A program made the translations under genes and the position numbers. The notes beneath the pieces are model-generated. The model made no database searches and was not told the DNA's origin. It saw only the letters and a program-made list of their open reading frames with translations. A stretch of 64,000 bases of DNA from Hyalangium versicolor (GTDB taxonomy: Bacteria; Myxococcota; Myxococcia; Myxococcales; Myxococcaceae): assembly GCF_020103695.1 (NCBI RefSeq), contig NZ_JAHXBF010000043.1, forward strand, positions 18,351 through 82,350, written 5' to 3'. This document shows, piece after piece, positions 32,034-40,726 of this stretch (positions are counted from its first letter, which is position 1; the number at the start of each line of letters is the position of its first letter).

Positions 32034-32633
32034 ATGGCATTTAGTCGTCCACCATCCGCCCAGCCAATACCGACGGACGCAAAGCTTGTGTTTCGTGGTG
32101 TGCTGTTTGCTGTCTATCAATGGGAACAGAGACTCTACGATGGCTCGAAGGTCGTGTTTGAGAAGGTGCGACGCCCGGATACTGTTGTGGTTGTTCCTGT
32201 TCTGCCAGACGGCAGGGTTCTTTTGACACACCAGGAGCAGCCAGGTCGTGATCCATTCATCGGCGCGCTCGGTGGACGTGTAAATGAGGGCGAACTACCC
32301 GAAGAGGCGGCACGTCGGGAACTCTTGGAAGAGAGCGGTTGCGAGGCTTCCGAACTCAAGCCATGGTTCGCTGTTCACCCGACAACAAAGGTGGACTGGG
32401 TAGTGTTTGCGTTCGTCGCTACTGGGCTCAGGCAGACGACCTCTGCGGATCTTGATCCGGGGGAGAGGATCAAGCTTGTTCCAACGACGTTCGATGACTT
32501 CCTCACATTAGCGCACGATCCTAGGTTCATCGAGAAGGAGATGGTCCCGTTGCTACTGGAAGCCAAGTACTGCGAGAGCAAGCGCGCGGCTATGCGGAGT
32601 CTTTTCGGGTGCCCCTTGAATGAGGATCTGTAA
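32034..32633 (+). CDS. NUDIX hydrolase (ADP-ribose pyrophosphatase-like)
   Basis: A 199-residue NUDIX protein. The full box is present: G81, E87, R95-E96, E99-E100, G102 (GRVNEGELPEEAARRELLEE). N-terminal VFEKVRRPDTVVVVPVLPDG and HQEQPGRDPFIGALGG resemble ADP-sugar pyrophosphatases such as NudF. ATG 32034 is chosen because AGAGGAG lies six bases upstream. It hydrolyses a nucleoside diphosphate linked to some group X. Its stop codon shares one base with the start of the next gene. Confidence 0.88.
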   Translation: MAFSRPPSAQPIPTDAKLVFRGVLFAVYQWEQRLYDGSKVVFEKVRRPDTVVVVPVLPDGRVLLTHQEQPGRDPFIGALGGRVNEGELPEEAARRELLEESGCEASELKPWFAVHPTTKVDWVVFAFVATGLRQTTSADLDPGERIKLVPTTFDDFLTLAHDPRFIEKEMVPLLLEAKYCESKRAAMRSLFGCPLNEDL

Positions 32634-33838
32634 TGAGTGCGTATCAAGGACTAGGACTAGGCTTCGGAATGGCATTGGGCCGCGTGGAATATGCCGGGGA
32701 GGGAGGCGAAAATCGAGCACAAGGAGAAGCTGTCATTCTTAGCTTCCGCGTCGCGCCAAGTGTTGGTGAGTTACTGAGGTATTTCAGTGTACCCCGGCCC
32801 GGAGCCGTGATCCTCCCAGAATGCAGTCCCTACTCTCATCTGGCCTGGGCACTCAGCTATGCGGGTGTCCCGGCCCTCGTGATTGATTCAGCGACGATCC
32901 GCCCAGGGGAGGTGGCGTACTTAGACGCCACTCGAGGACTTCTGGCGTATCCGGTGTCGGAGGACCAAAGGAGGGAGTTCGAAGTGGCCTTGGAACAATG
33001 GGAAGGGGATGTTCGCCTGAGGGCGAAGAGGGCACGGTTGCCGGCTGTGTCGAGATCTGGGGTCGAAGTACAGGTGTTGGCTCAGATCCTCTACAAGGAG
33101 GATGTGCTCGTAGCACTGGATTCCGGCGCGGATGGTGTCGGAGAGATCAAGGCGGAGCTACTCGTGGATACCGAATCGAAGTCCGGGTCTGCGGCCGAAC
33201 TCGTGCATACGATCAGGACAAAAACTCCTTGGAAGGAGATACCGATCCGGTTATTCGATTTCGACAGGGAGAAGCCGGACCCGACGCGTGGCAGGTCGCT
33301 GCATGATGGGCCGATGGGTGTTCGTGGCGTTCGCTTGCTTGAAATGGAGGAATCGCTGATGGGGCGATTCCTGGACCTGTTAGAAGGCGTGGAATGCGAA
33401 GGCATCGTGATTGTACTGCCTATGGTGACGCGACCCATAGAAGTGGTGCGCTTTCGCGAGAGACTGATGCGCCGACGTTTGAGTGTGGGAGTGTTGGTGG
33501 AGACTCCCGCTGCGGCTGTGAATATCGAGAAGTTTCTTTCGGTGAGCAGGTACTTCGAGATCGGTGTCAATGACCTCACGCAATTCACAATGGCCTGGGA
33601 CCGCGCAGTTGCGCACCCCGATCTGCTCCCGGTGGACAGGCTAGCTGATCCCGTTGAACAGTTGGTGACGCGCGTTGCAACATCTGTAGCACGGGTTGGG
33701 GGATTCGCTTCGCTGGCAGTGGACCTAGCACCCAGTGCGGAGTTGGCGCAGCAGGTCATCCGCACGGGGGTTAGTGCGATTGCCGTTCCCCCAAGATCGA
33801 TTCCGTTGTGGAAGGAAAGGATTCGGCTTGCAGGGTAG
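32633..33838 (+). CDS. PEP-utilising enzyme, PTS enzyme I-like, without HPr-binding domain
   Basis: A 401-residue protein with two parts. An N-terminal swivel-like phosphohistidine region has PECSPYSHLAWALSYAGVPA (His69). It is followed by a PEP-binding TIM barrel with enzyme I signatures: IRLFDFDREKPDP, GVRGVRLLEMEE, IVLPMVTRPIEVVRFRE, VGVLVETPAAAV and FEIGVNDLTQFTMAWDR. The HPr-binding helical domain is absent. The C-terminal CGE motif with the catalytic Cys reads GFASLAVD. It may transfer phosphate from PEP to a small molecule rather than to HPr. It ends the operon, one base overlapping the NUDIX gene. Confidence 0.8.
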   Translation: MSAYQGLGLGFGMALGRVEYAGEGGENRAQGEAVILSFRVAPSVGELLRYFSVPRPGAVILPECSPYSHLAWALSYAGVPALVIDSATIRPGEVAYLDATRGLLAYPVSEDQRREFEVALEQWEGDVRLRAKRARLPAVSRSGVEVQVLAQILYKEDVLVALDSGADGVGEIKAELLVDTESKSGSAAELVHTIRTKTPWKEIPIRLFDFDREKPDPTRGRSLHDGPMGVRGVRLLEMEESLMGRFLDLLEGVECEGIVIVLPMVTRPIEVVRFRERLMRRRLSVGVLVETPAAAVNIEKFLSVSRYFEIGVNDLTQFTMAWDRAVAHPDLLPVDRLADPVEQLVTRVATSVARVGGFASLAVDLAPSAELAQQVIRTGVSAIAVPPRSIPLWKERIRLAG

Positions 33839-34200
33839 GGAACGGTAGATGATGTTGCCATCAGTGGGCGCGAGCGCAAGGTCGCCGAGTTCAATGCTTG
33901 GCAGCCGCCCGAGTAAAAGAGTGGTTGCCTGCGGACACCGCGCTGCTCTCGGATGTGACGGACCCCAATGCCCCGTGTGACCATTGCTCGCTGCTCGCAG
34001 AACACCTCGTCGCGCTTCTCCACACGAGAACTCAGGGTAGCGGGTAATCGGCGCTGCCGGCTCTCGATGTGCCGAGGCAGACGGGAGGGTTTGTAGTTGC
34101 GCTGCGTGAGGCGCCGGGAGCGTGCAGCGGCGGGAGGTTTCGCGGGGGCTCTGGGGCTCTTCGCATACGGAACCTGCGGGCGTTGTCCTGTCGGACGGGG
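33839..34200. other. Intergenic stretch with no gene seen
   Basis: 360 bases between the end of the low-GC operon and a convergent kinase pseudogene. GC rises again here. I see no intact gene, clear terminator or repeat. It may be the edge of the operon cassette. Confidence 0.4.
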
Positions 34201-35402
34201 CTACGGGGGAGTGCCCCGCTCGGTGATGATGTCCTCTTCCGCCACCATGGCGGGCGGTAACTGGCTCTCGTTCGTGGGCCCGAGAACGCCCCGGCTCGTG
34301 CTGGCCCCTGCCAGCGAGATCAGAACTTCCTCTAGCGCCTCCTTGGGCCCGTAGGGTTCTCCCAGCGACGCGAGGCCTGCCCGCAGATCGGCTCCCACGT
34401 CAGCCGCCGACTGATAGCGATCCTCCGGGTTCCGCTGGATCAACTTACGGACGATGGAGCGGAGCGGATGCGCCAGAGGTTCGGTAATCGCGTCCACGTC
34501 CTGCAGGGTGAACGTAGCAGCCCGCAGGATGCAGTCTTCCGCATGGTCCGGTAGGTCTGCCTCCATGGCCGTGATCGCAGCGTCTAGAACCTGTGCCTTG
34601 ATCTTCTTCGTTAGAGCCTTCTCCAAGTCGCTGGGCCGTAGGTGGGCCATGCTGTAGAGGTGGCGCCATGTGTGGCCAGTTCCAGCAGCACCAACCCCAG
34701 CGAGAACAGATCCGAGCGCGGATCAGTCTCCTCGCAGAGCAACGTCTCGGGAGAGCAATAAAACACGTCGCCTTGAGGGCGCGGCAGCGTCGTTGCTACT
34801 CGGCCCGGGAGCAGGGAGCGCGCGCGGGCAAAGTCCGTCAGCATTACCCCTCCCTCTGGCTCCAGGAAGATGCGGGCAGGGCTCAGGTCCCGATGAACGA
34901 TGCCCAGCGGGGCGCCATTCTCGTCCTTGCAGGTGTGCGCGTAGTGCAGGGCACCCGCAGCCTCTGCGCCCACGTAGAGACAGAATGCCGGGGATAGGAA
35001 CTTCTCGCGCATCTGCGAGTAGGTGATCAGGGAGTTGATCGAGGTGCCCTCTACACGGTCAGACACGACATACAAAACGCCCTGGACATCATAGGGCCCG
35101 AGGATGCGGACGATCCTCAGGTGTTGCAGGTAGGTGGCGAGGTGCGCCTCTTCACGAAGCCGGGCGCGCATCCTCTCCAGCGTTTCAGGCTCATCTGACG
35201 ACGTAGGCGGCAAACTGCGGACGATGACCTCCCGCAGGCGCTTCTTCGCTGTGCGTTCCCAGGCTGGGACGGTCATTTCCCCAAGCCTGGATTGCGCCAA
35301 CTCTTCGACCAACGGACGCGACAGATCCACCTCATACGAGAGATCGCCATGAGAGAAGAGAATCACCCCCGGGACACTCCAGGGCTGCCGAGAAGTAGCC
35401 AT
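34201..35402 (-). pseudogene. Ser/Thr protein kinase, frameshifted
   Basis: Two overlapping minus-strand frames (34611-35402 and 34201-34650) together make one Hanks-type kinase of about 400 residues. The first has GIVHRDLSPARIF (catalytic loop), LTDFARARSLLPG (DFG changed to DFA) and DLFSLGLVLLELAT. The second continues HLYSMAHLRPSDLE and NPEDRYQSAADVGADLR. The join lies near 34650-34675, a one-base lesion. The Asn of the HRDLxxxN loop is Arg, and no clear glycine-rich loop is visible, so even the repaired protein may be a pseudokinase. Confidence 0.78.
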
Positions 35403-35527
35403 GCGGGATCGACTCCTGGCAGCGCGAGAGGAGGCGCCGCGTATCGGAGCGAAACACTACCCAGCATGTGCCAGGGGATGGAATGACGTTGAAGGTTGGG
35501 AGCGGAGCGATCCTTGGCTACAGCGTC

Positions 35528-35880
35528 AGCGGAACACCCCAGCAGGCGAACCTGGACGCTCGGGGGCTCTACAGGTCCATAGGTCCAGCAGGTGAACCTG
35601 GACGCGCAAGGACTGCACCGGGCCCAGCTTCATCTGTCCGACGCGCGCGCTGCTTGTCCGACGCGCGGAGGCTCCATGGGCCCGCAGGCGAGCCTAGACG
35701 CGAGAAGGCTGCACCTAGCCCAGCTCCACCTGTCCGTCGCGAGCGAGCTGCTTGTCTGACGCGGGCGCGCTGCCTGTCCGACGTGTGGGGGCTCCACGGG
35801 CCCAGCAGGCGAGCCTCGACGCGCGAGGGCTGCACCGGGCCCGGCTTCGCCTATCCAACGCTCGCGTGCTCCACCTAGCC
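35528..35880. repeat. Degenerate tandem repeat array 1 (~70-75 bp unit)
   Basis: Four to five imperfect copies of a unit built from CCAGCAGGCGAGCCTGGACG, a short GAGGGCTCCACGGGCCC block and a TGCACCTGTCCGACGCACG block. The same unit makes the longer array at 39480-40030. It lies between two kinase genes, just past the stop of the second. Frames through it are open in several registers but encode only low-complexity shadows. Confidence 0.75.
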
Positions 35881-35884
35881 CGGT

Positions 35885-37879
35885 TCACCTCCACCGCTCA
35901 GCGGCCCACGTACTAGACACCTTGTCTCCTATGGCATGGCCGGGCTTCGAGCCCTCTTTCTTGGGTAGGCCCAAGTCCTCCGAACCATCTACCAGTTCGA
36001 GGCAGATCGGCACGGTGCGCCCACCTGGAAGGTGGGCACGGAGGTAACGGCCATAGATGCGATCTCCCGTCGTCCACAGGTGCCCGTCTAGCCGCATCCC
36101 CGCAGGCGCCTTTCCCTCTGGGTCGATCAGCGCACCCGTGACGGGCCCATCCTTCCAGACGGGGAAGGGTTGCTCGCGCTGCTCCTCAACGCTCCCCTTG
36201 GTCACGTCCAGCAGGATGAAGGGCCCATAGGAGCCCACATCCCAATCTAGCTCTTGGTCCATTGCCTTGATGGCGTCGTCGGGGCATGGCTCGGGATCCG
36301 GGCGCGTCTGCACACCGGGGCAGCCTGCTTGAAACCACGCGACAGAGGCCACCAGCAGCGCGCACCTCTCAGCCTTCGAGAGCACTCGCCGACGGCTGGC
36401 CTTCTGGACCTGCTGCGGGTTGGGTACGCCGTTGGTGAGCGTCGGGGAGTTGTCGGGCAGCTTCACGGAAGGGCTCGCCTCCTTCTGGGTAGGGAGAGGC
36501 GAGGCTAACTGAGCGGGGCGGCTTGTCGGCTTTTCGGCCAGAGTGCTGGAGGCTGGGGGTTGATCTGCCGGTGCGCTCCTGGCCACGGGGGGCCGCTCGG
36601 GTTGCGCTGGCTTATGGAGCAGGGAAGCGGCCACGACTGCCGCGAAGACGGAGAGCGCCAGCGGCGCGACGAACACCGGACGCATCCCCGCACGGCGCGG
36701 GTTGCCCTGTGCAGCAACCCCCGAAGCATGAAGCACGGGCGCCGCGTCCGCTGGCCCCACCTGCACCGGAGAAGGCACGGGCGCAACGTCCGCTTGCGCT
36801 ACCTGCACCGGAATAGGTGCGGGCGCCGCATCCGCTGGCTCTGGAGCTACCTGCACCGGGAGCGGATCGGAAGGGATCGGCTTCTCCGGGCCCTCGGGTT
36901 CTCGCGCTTCGACTGGTACCGGCTCCCCTTCGGCGGGTTCTCGCGGTAGCAGCGCGGATGCCGGGTGAATGGGGATCTCGTGCCAATCGGTCCCCTCGCC
37001 GCGCACCAAGTCCAGCAGCGGGCGCCGCGCATCCTTGGCCGTCGCGGGCCGCACTTCCAGGTCGCGACTGATCAGCTTCATCGCGTAGGCGCTCAACTCC
37101 ACCGGAACGCGCCCCTTGGTTGCCCGGTGCGGGGTGGGAGGGATCACCAACAGGCCATTGAGCGAGGGCCGCCCCTCGCTGCGTTCCGGTGTGGGGTCCG
37201 TCAGCACGTCGTAGAGGTTGGCTCCGAGCGCGAAAATATCGTCCGTTGCCTTGAACGTGTAACGGGCCCCGTGCTTGAGGCGGTTTTCATCCCAGAAAGC
37301 TTGAGCCTCGGGGCTGCGGTTGCGCGGCGTTCCAGGGGGTAGCGGCCCGTTCGTCAATTTATCGGCTGTCGCGTAGTCCGCCGCTCCAAAGTCGATGATC
37401 ACCGGCTCGCCGTCCTTGGTGACCATGATGTTTCTCAGGCTCAAATCCCGATGGAACACGTTCTTGGCGTGCATGTACTCCAAGGCGTCAAACAGCTTGA
37501 GGAACAGGACGGCGACTTCATGCGGCGTCGGGTTGGTCCGCTCTACCCAGCGGGCGAGCGTGTAGCCGTCCACGAACTCTAGAACGATGTAGTGGAAGCC
37601 TGAGAGCGCACCCGGCCACCGGCCTTGCCCCAGCATGCGGATGATGTGGCGGTGGCTGAGTTGCTGGAGACATGCTGCCTCGCGACGCGCGCGCGCGTCC
37701 GTCTGCTTCGGATCAAGGCTCCGCTCTGTCTGACAGGCCACCTTGAGCGCGAAACGCTCGCCGTCCTTCTCCACCTCGTAGACGACGGCATACCCGCCCC
37801 GTCCGATGCGTCGGACAATGCGCCAGTCGCTCACCATCTGGCCGGGCTTCAAGTCCAAGGGATCAAAATCCGCGAACAT
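35885..37879 (-). CDS. Ser/Thr protein kinase with membrane anchor and C-terminal extracytoplasmic domain
   Basis: A 664-residue Hanks-type kinase. The kinase domain (residues ~15-290) has IGRGGYAVVY, ALKVA, FHRDLSLRNIM and IIDFGAAD, all intact. A Pro/Ala/Val-rich linker with repeated PVQV motifs (~315-395) leads to a membrane helix (PVFVAPLALSVFAAVVAASLL, ~405-425). A ~230-residue C-terminal domain with two Cys-containing motifs (AGCPGV, EPCPDD) follows. The ATG at 37879 fits AAAGG upstream better than the GTG at 37888. It is preceded in the same direction by a DUF2381 gene, a pairing common in myxobacteria. Confidence 0.88.
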   Translation of the reverse strand: MFADFDPLDLKPGQMVSDWRIVRRIGRGGYAVVYEVEKDGERFALKVACQTERSLDPKQTDARARREAACLQQLSHRHIIRMLGQGRWPGALSGFHYIVLEFVDGYTLARWVERTNPTPHEVAVLFLKLFDALEYMHAKNVFHRDLSLRNIMVTKDGEPVIIDFGAADYATADKLTNGPLPPGTPRNRSPEAQAFWDENRLKHGARYTFKATDDIFALGANLYDVLTDPTPERSEGRPSLNGLLVIPPTPHRATKGRVPVELSAYAMKLISRDLEVRPATAKDARRPLLDLVRGEGTDWHEIPIHPASALLPREPAEGEPVPVEAREPEGPEKPIPSDPLPVQVAPEPADAAPAPIPVQVAQADVAPVPSPVQVGPADAAPVLHASGVAAQGNPRRAGMRPVFVAPLALSVFAAVVAASLLHKPAQPERPPVARSAPADQPPASSTLAEKPTSRPAQLASPLPTQKEASPSVKLPDNSPTLTNGVPNPQQVQKASRRRVLSKAERCALLVASVAWFQAGCPGVQTRPDPEPCPDDAIKAMDQELDWDVGSYGPFILLDVTKGSVEEQREQPFPVWKDGPVTGALIDPEGKAPAGMRLDGHLWTTGDRIYGRYLRAHLPGGRTVPICLELVDGSEDLGLPKKEGSKPGHAIGDKVSSTWAAERWR

Positions 37880-37901
37880 GCTGGGCACCTTTCGCCAGTG
37901 G

Positions 37902-38807
37902 CTACAGCCTCACCTGGGGAACGGACAGACAGCGGCTCCCGTCACCGTTGCACACCCGCACCGTATGCGGCGCACTCAGCCAGTCTTCGAGTCTCTTACG
38001 CTTCGGCATCTCCGCTTCCACGGCCACGATCACCACACCGCCCGGGGGGATGGCTGCTTGCTCAGAGAGCACCGCGCGAGCGCGGCGCGGCTCCCCTCCT
38101 GCGGGCGTTACTTCGGCCCACGCAGGCGTCCACGGATCTCCCCCGGTGTTGCTCACTTCGAGGACAACCACGCTCCATGTTGTCCCCCCGAGGCCCCAAC
38201 ACCGAACGGGGCGAAGTTCGCTCCCGCGCGCGTTGAAGCACTCGCGCCTAAACTCTCTACCCCTCATGCCCTTCTCGTTCACGTAGCCCGCGAGCGCCAC
38301 GGCTACCGGGCTCAATGCTGCGGGCCGTGCCTTCAACGCCTCCAGTTCCTTGGCTTGCGCCTCGCACCGCTCGCGCGTGGCGGACAGTTCCACGCGGCAC
38401 GCCTCGACGGTCTGCTGCGGGCGGCTCACGTTGACCAAGCCATCCGCCGTGCCCGGCTGCCCAGTCAGCAGGAACACGACACTTGATGGCGAGCCGTCGC
38501 GGTAGGTGACTCGCAGCGCGAGCCGTTCGCCAGACCCGAGCGCCACTGCGGGCGAGAGAGTCACGCCTTGATCACTCACCTCGAATACGGCGAACCGGGC
38601 GCGGCCCTCCACCTGGACAGACTCACGCACGATCGGAGCGCCCAACAGGATCGCCGTGACGGTGCCAGGCGCGACGTAGATCAGCGGGGACTCGCCGGTT
38701 TTGCCTGTGAGCACGACGGAACGCCCAGCGGGGGCGGCCTGTGCCGTCGCGGTGAGGCCCACCAGCAAAGAAGCGAGCGCAAGACGTGGGGTGAAGGGTC
38801 GGAACAA
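37902..38807 (-). CDS. DUF2381-family secreted protein (myxobacterial paralogous family)
   Basis: A 301-residue protein with a Sec signal peptide (LALASLLVGLTATAQAAP). It has the DUF2381 pattern of Myxococcus paralogs: RSVVLTGKTGESPLIYVAPG, then VSRPQQTVEACRVELSATRERCEAQAKE cut by a helix, and AAIPPGGVVIVAVEAE near the end. The function is unknown. It lies 22 bases upstream of the Ser/Thr kinase start on the same strand and may be a periplasmic partner of the kinase's outer domain. Confidence 0.87.
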   Translation of the reverse strand: MFRPFTPRLALASLLVGLTATAQAAPAGRSVVLTGKTGESPLIYVAPGTVTAILLGAPIVRESVQVEGRARFAVFEVSDQGVTLSPAVALGSGERLALRVTYRDGSPSSVVFLLTGQPGTADGLVNVSRPQQTVEACRVELSATRERCEAQAKELEALKARPAALSPVAVALAGYVNEKGMRGREFRRECFNARGSELRPVRCWGLGGTTWSVVVLEVSNTGGDPWTPAWAEVTPAGGEPRRARAVLSEQAAIPPGGVVIVAVEAEMPKRKRLEDWLSAPHTVRVCNGDGSRCLSVPQVRL

Positions 38808-39177
38808 GGCGGGGGAACCTCCCGGGTAGGCCCCCAGAGTAGCAGACAGGAGAGTGCCCCCGTGTCGAAGTCAGGCGCCCTCCATGCGCCGGGCGCCCGT
38901 GTCCTTTCCGCGCGCCCTTTATGATGGACCCACCGCACACGCCACGGCTCCCAGCAGGCCCGGCGCGAGAATAGCGCCGCGCTGGTTCCCGGAGCCCTTC
39001 GGATTAGCGCTCACCCCCCGCCCTTTCGCGCCGCGCGCCGCGCCCTTTCGCGCTCCCTTTCGCGCCATTCCGCGCGGCAGTTTCTCGCGCCCTTCCGCGC
39101 CCAGCCGTGGAGCATGAGACACAGCAGGCACACGGCGAAATGGCGCCCCGCTGGCTTCTGGGTGTCCTCTGGATTCG

Positions 39178-39325
39178 AGCCAATCCGCGCGCCGCTCGTC
39201 GGACAATCCGCGCGGCAATCCGCGCGTCGCTCGTCAGCCAATCCGCGCAGCACTCCGCGCGCCGCTCGTCAGCCAATCCAGCGGCAATCCGCGCGCCGCT
39301 CGTCGGGCCATTCCGCGCGCCCTGT
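39178..39325. repeat. Tandem ~34 bp repeat array
   Basis: About three and a half imperfect copies of a unit of the form CCAATCCGCGCGGCAATCCG + CGCGCCGCTCGTCAG. No coding or RNA function is recognisable. Confidence 0.65.
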
Positions 39326-39479
39326 CCTAGGCGCCGCGCCTTCCAGCAGACCCGCCTTGACTGTGGCGCCGCTGTCGTGTCCGGGCGTCCTTTGAACTTC
39401 ACTTCCGCCGCGCTTGCCCGTCCATGCCAGCGCGAAGGCATCGCACGTCACTCCGCCACATCCAGCGAGCGAGCCCCGG

Positions 39480-40030
39480 CGCGCGCTTCACGGGCCCAGC
39501 AGGCACGCCTAGACGCGCGGGGGTACCACTGGGCCGGCTGCACCCGTCCGACGTGCGAAGGCTCCACGGGCCCAGCAGGCGAGCCTGGAGGTGCGAAGGC
39601 TCCACGGGATCCGGCTGCACTTGTCCGACGCACGCGCGCTCCAACAGGCGAGCCTGGAGGTGCGAGGGCTCTACGAGCCCACTGCACCCGTCCGACGTGC
39701 GAAGGATCCACGGGCCCAGCAGGCGAGCCTGGACGCGGGGGACTCCACGGGCCCACCGCACCTGTCCGACATGCGAGGGCTCCACAGGGCTCAGCAGGCG
39801 AGCCTCGATGCGCGAGGGATCTACGGGATCACGGGATCCGGCTGCGCCTGTCCGACGCACGCACGTTCCAGCAGGCGAGCCTGGACGCAGGGGGCTCCAC
39901 GAGAGCCCACTGCACCTGTCCGACGCACGCACGTTCCAGCAGGCGAGCCTCGAGGCGCGAGGGCTCTACGGGATCCGGCTGCACCTGTCCGACGCACGTG
40001 CGCTCCAACTGGCCCAGCAGGCAAGCCTCG
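39480..40030. repeat. Degenerate tandem repeat array 2 (~70-75 bp unit)
   Basis: Seven to eight copies of the unit seen at 35528-35880. The best conserved parts are CAGCAGGCGAGCCTGGA and GTCCGACGCACG, separated by variable GAGGGCTCTACGGGATCCGG-type blocks. Copies differ by substitutions and small block swaps, so it is not a CRISPR and not a simple microsatellite. Confidence 0.78.
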
Positions 40031-40501
40031 ACCATGACCGCTGCCGTCGATCGGCCCCACCACGCCACGCTCGTCTGGTGTCCGTCCGTGCTCCGCGCGG
40101 AAACAGGGAGATTGTAGGCATCTGCTGGGGTTCGTCTGGATACGCCGGAAATTGCCTGAATACGCCCAATGTCCAAGCGCGCCGCTCTTGTGCACCTTGA
40201 GCGCCATGATTCACGTCACACCAGCCACCCGACAGCAGCCGCGAGGGGCATCCTCTCTTCCCACCTGGAAGGGGCGCGCGCGGACCTGTCCAAACCTGCC
40301 CAATGATGCCCACCTTTGCCCAGCGCGGCCCGTCGCGTTGCCGGTGCTCGGACAGGGCACACAGAACCATCAACGACGGGTCAGCCACGGCGATCGCCCT
40401 GGGGGGCGCGGGCCCGTGTACAGCACGCTGGGCACTCTCAACAGGACCGCCCATGCTCCAGCGGCGCGATCCACCGCGTCGATGCAGCAGGGGGAGCAGC
40501 C

Positions 40502-40726
40502 ATGAGCGCGCCCTCTATGACTGTGAGCAACGCGCCTGCCTTTCTCACCGTGGAGGAGGCCGCCGAATTGCTGCGGGTGAACCGGAAAACCCTCTACGAG
40601 GCTATCCGGCTCGAACAGGTGCCCGGCGTCGCGCGCCTGGGGCGTATTCTCCGCATCCATCGGGACACGCTGCTAACATGGAGCCCCGGTAACAGCAGGC
40701 CTGCGCTCGGAGACAAGAAGCCATGA
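40502..40726 (+). CDS. Excisionase-type helix-turn-helix protein
   Basis: A 74-residue protein with one HTH_17 domain: FLTVEEAAELLRVNRKTLYE, then ARLGRILRIHRDTLLTW. ATG at 40502 with GGGGGAG five bases upstream. It overlaps the integrase start by four bases (ATGA). This is the usual xis-int arrangement, so it probably directs excision of element B. Confidence 0.85.
   Translation: MSAPSMTVSNAPAFLTVEEAAELLRVNRKTLYEAIRLEQVPGVARLGRILRIHRDTLLTWSPGNSRPALGDKKP

Larger units (their letters stand above)
38808..40501. other. 1.7 kb non-coding, repeat-rich region
   Basis: No gene is convincing over this stretch. It contains the DUF2381 promoter, a CCCTTTCGCGC-type short repeat near 39020-39100, an array of ~34 bp units (39178-39325) and the second copy of the ~70-75 bp repeat (39480-40030). 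The open frames passing through it have unnatural Arg/Ser/Pro/Cys-rich composition. From about 40200 the HTH gene's leader begins. Confidence 0.5.

Noticed and set aside
33091..34023. 310-codon minus-strand frame
   Set aside because: It is the mirror frame of the PEP-utilising gene, with Ser/Arg-rich composition typical of such shadows.
39480..40030. CRISPR array
   Set aside because: Units are degenerate and contiguous, without conserved repeats alternating with unique spacers, and there are no cas genes nearby.
39107..40117. 336-codon frame with repeated Cys-Pro-Thr motifs
   Set aside because: It simply translates the tandem repeats. All frames are similarly open and copies differ by frame-changing lengths.
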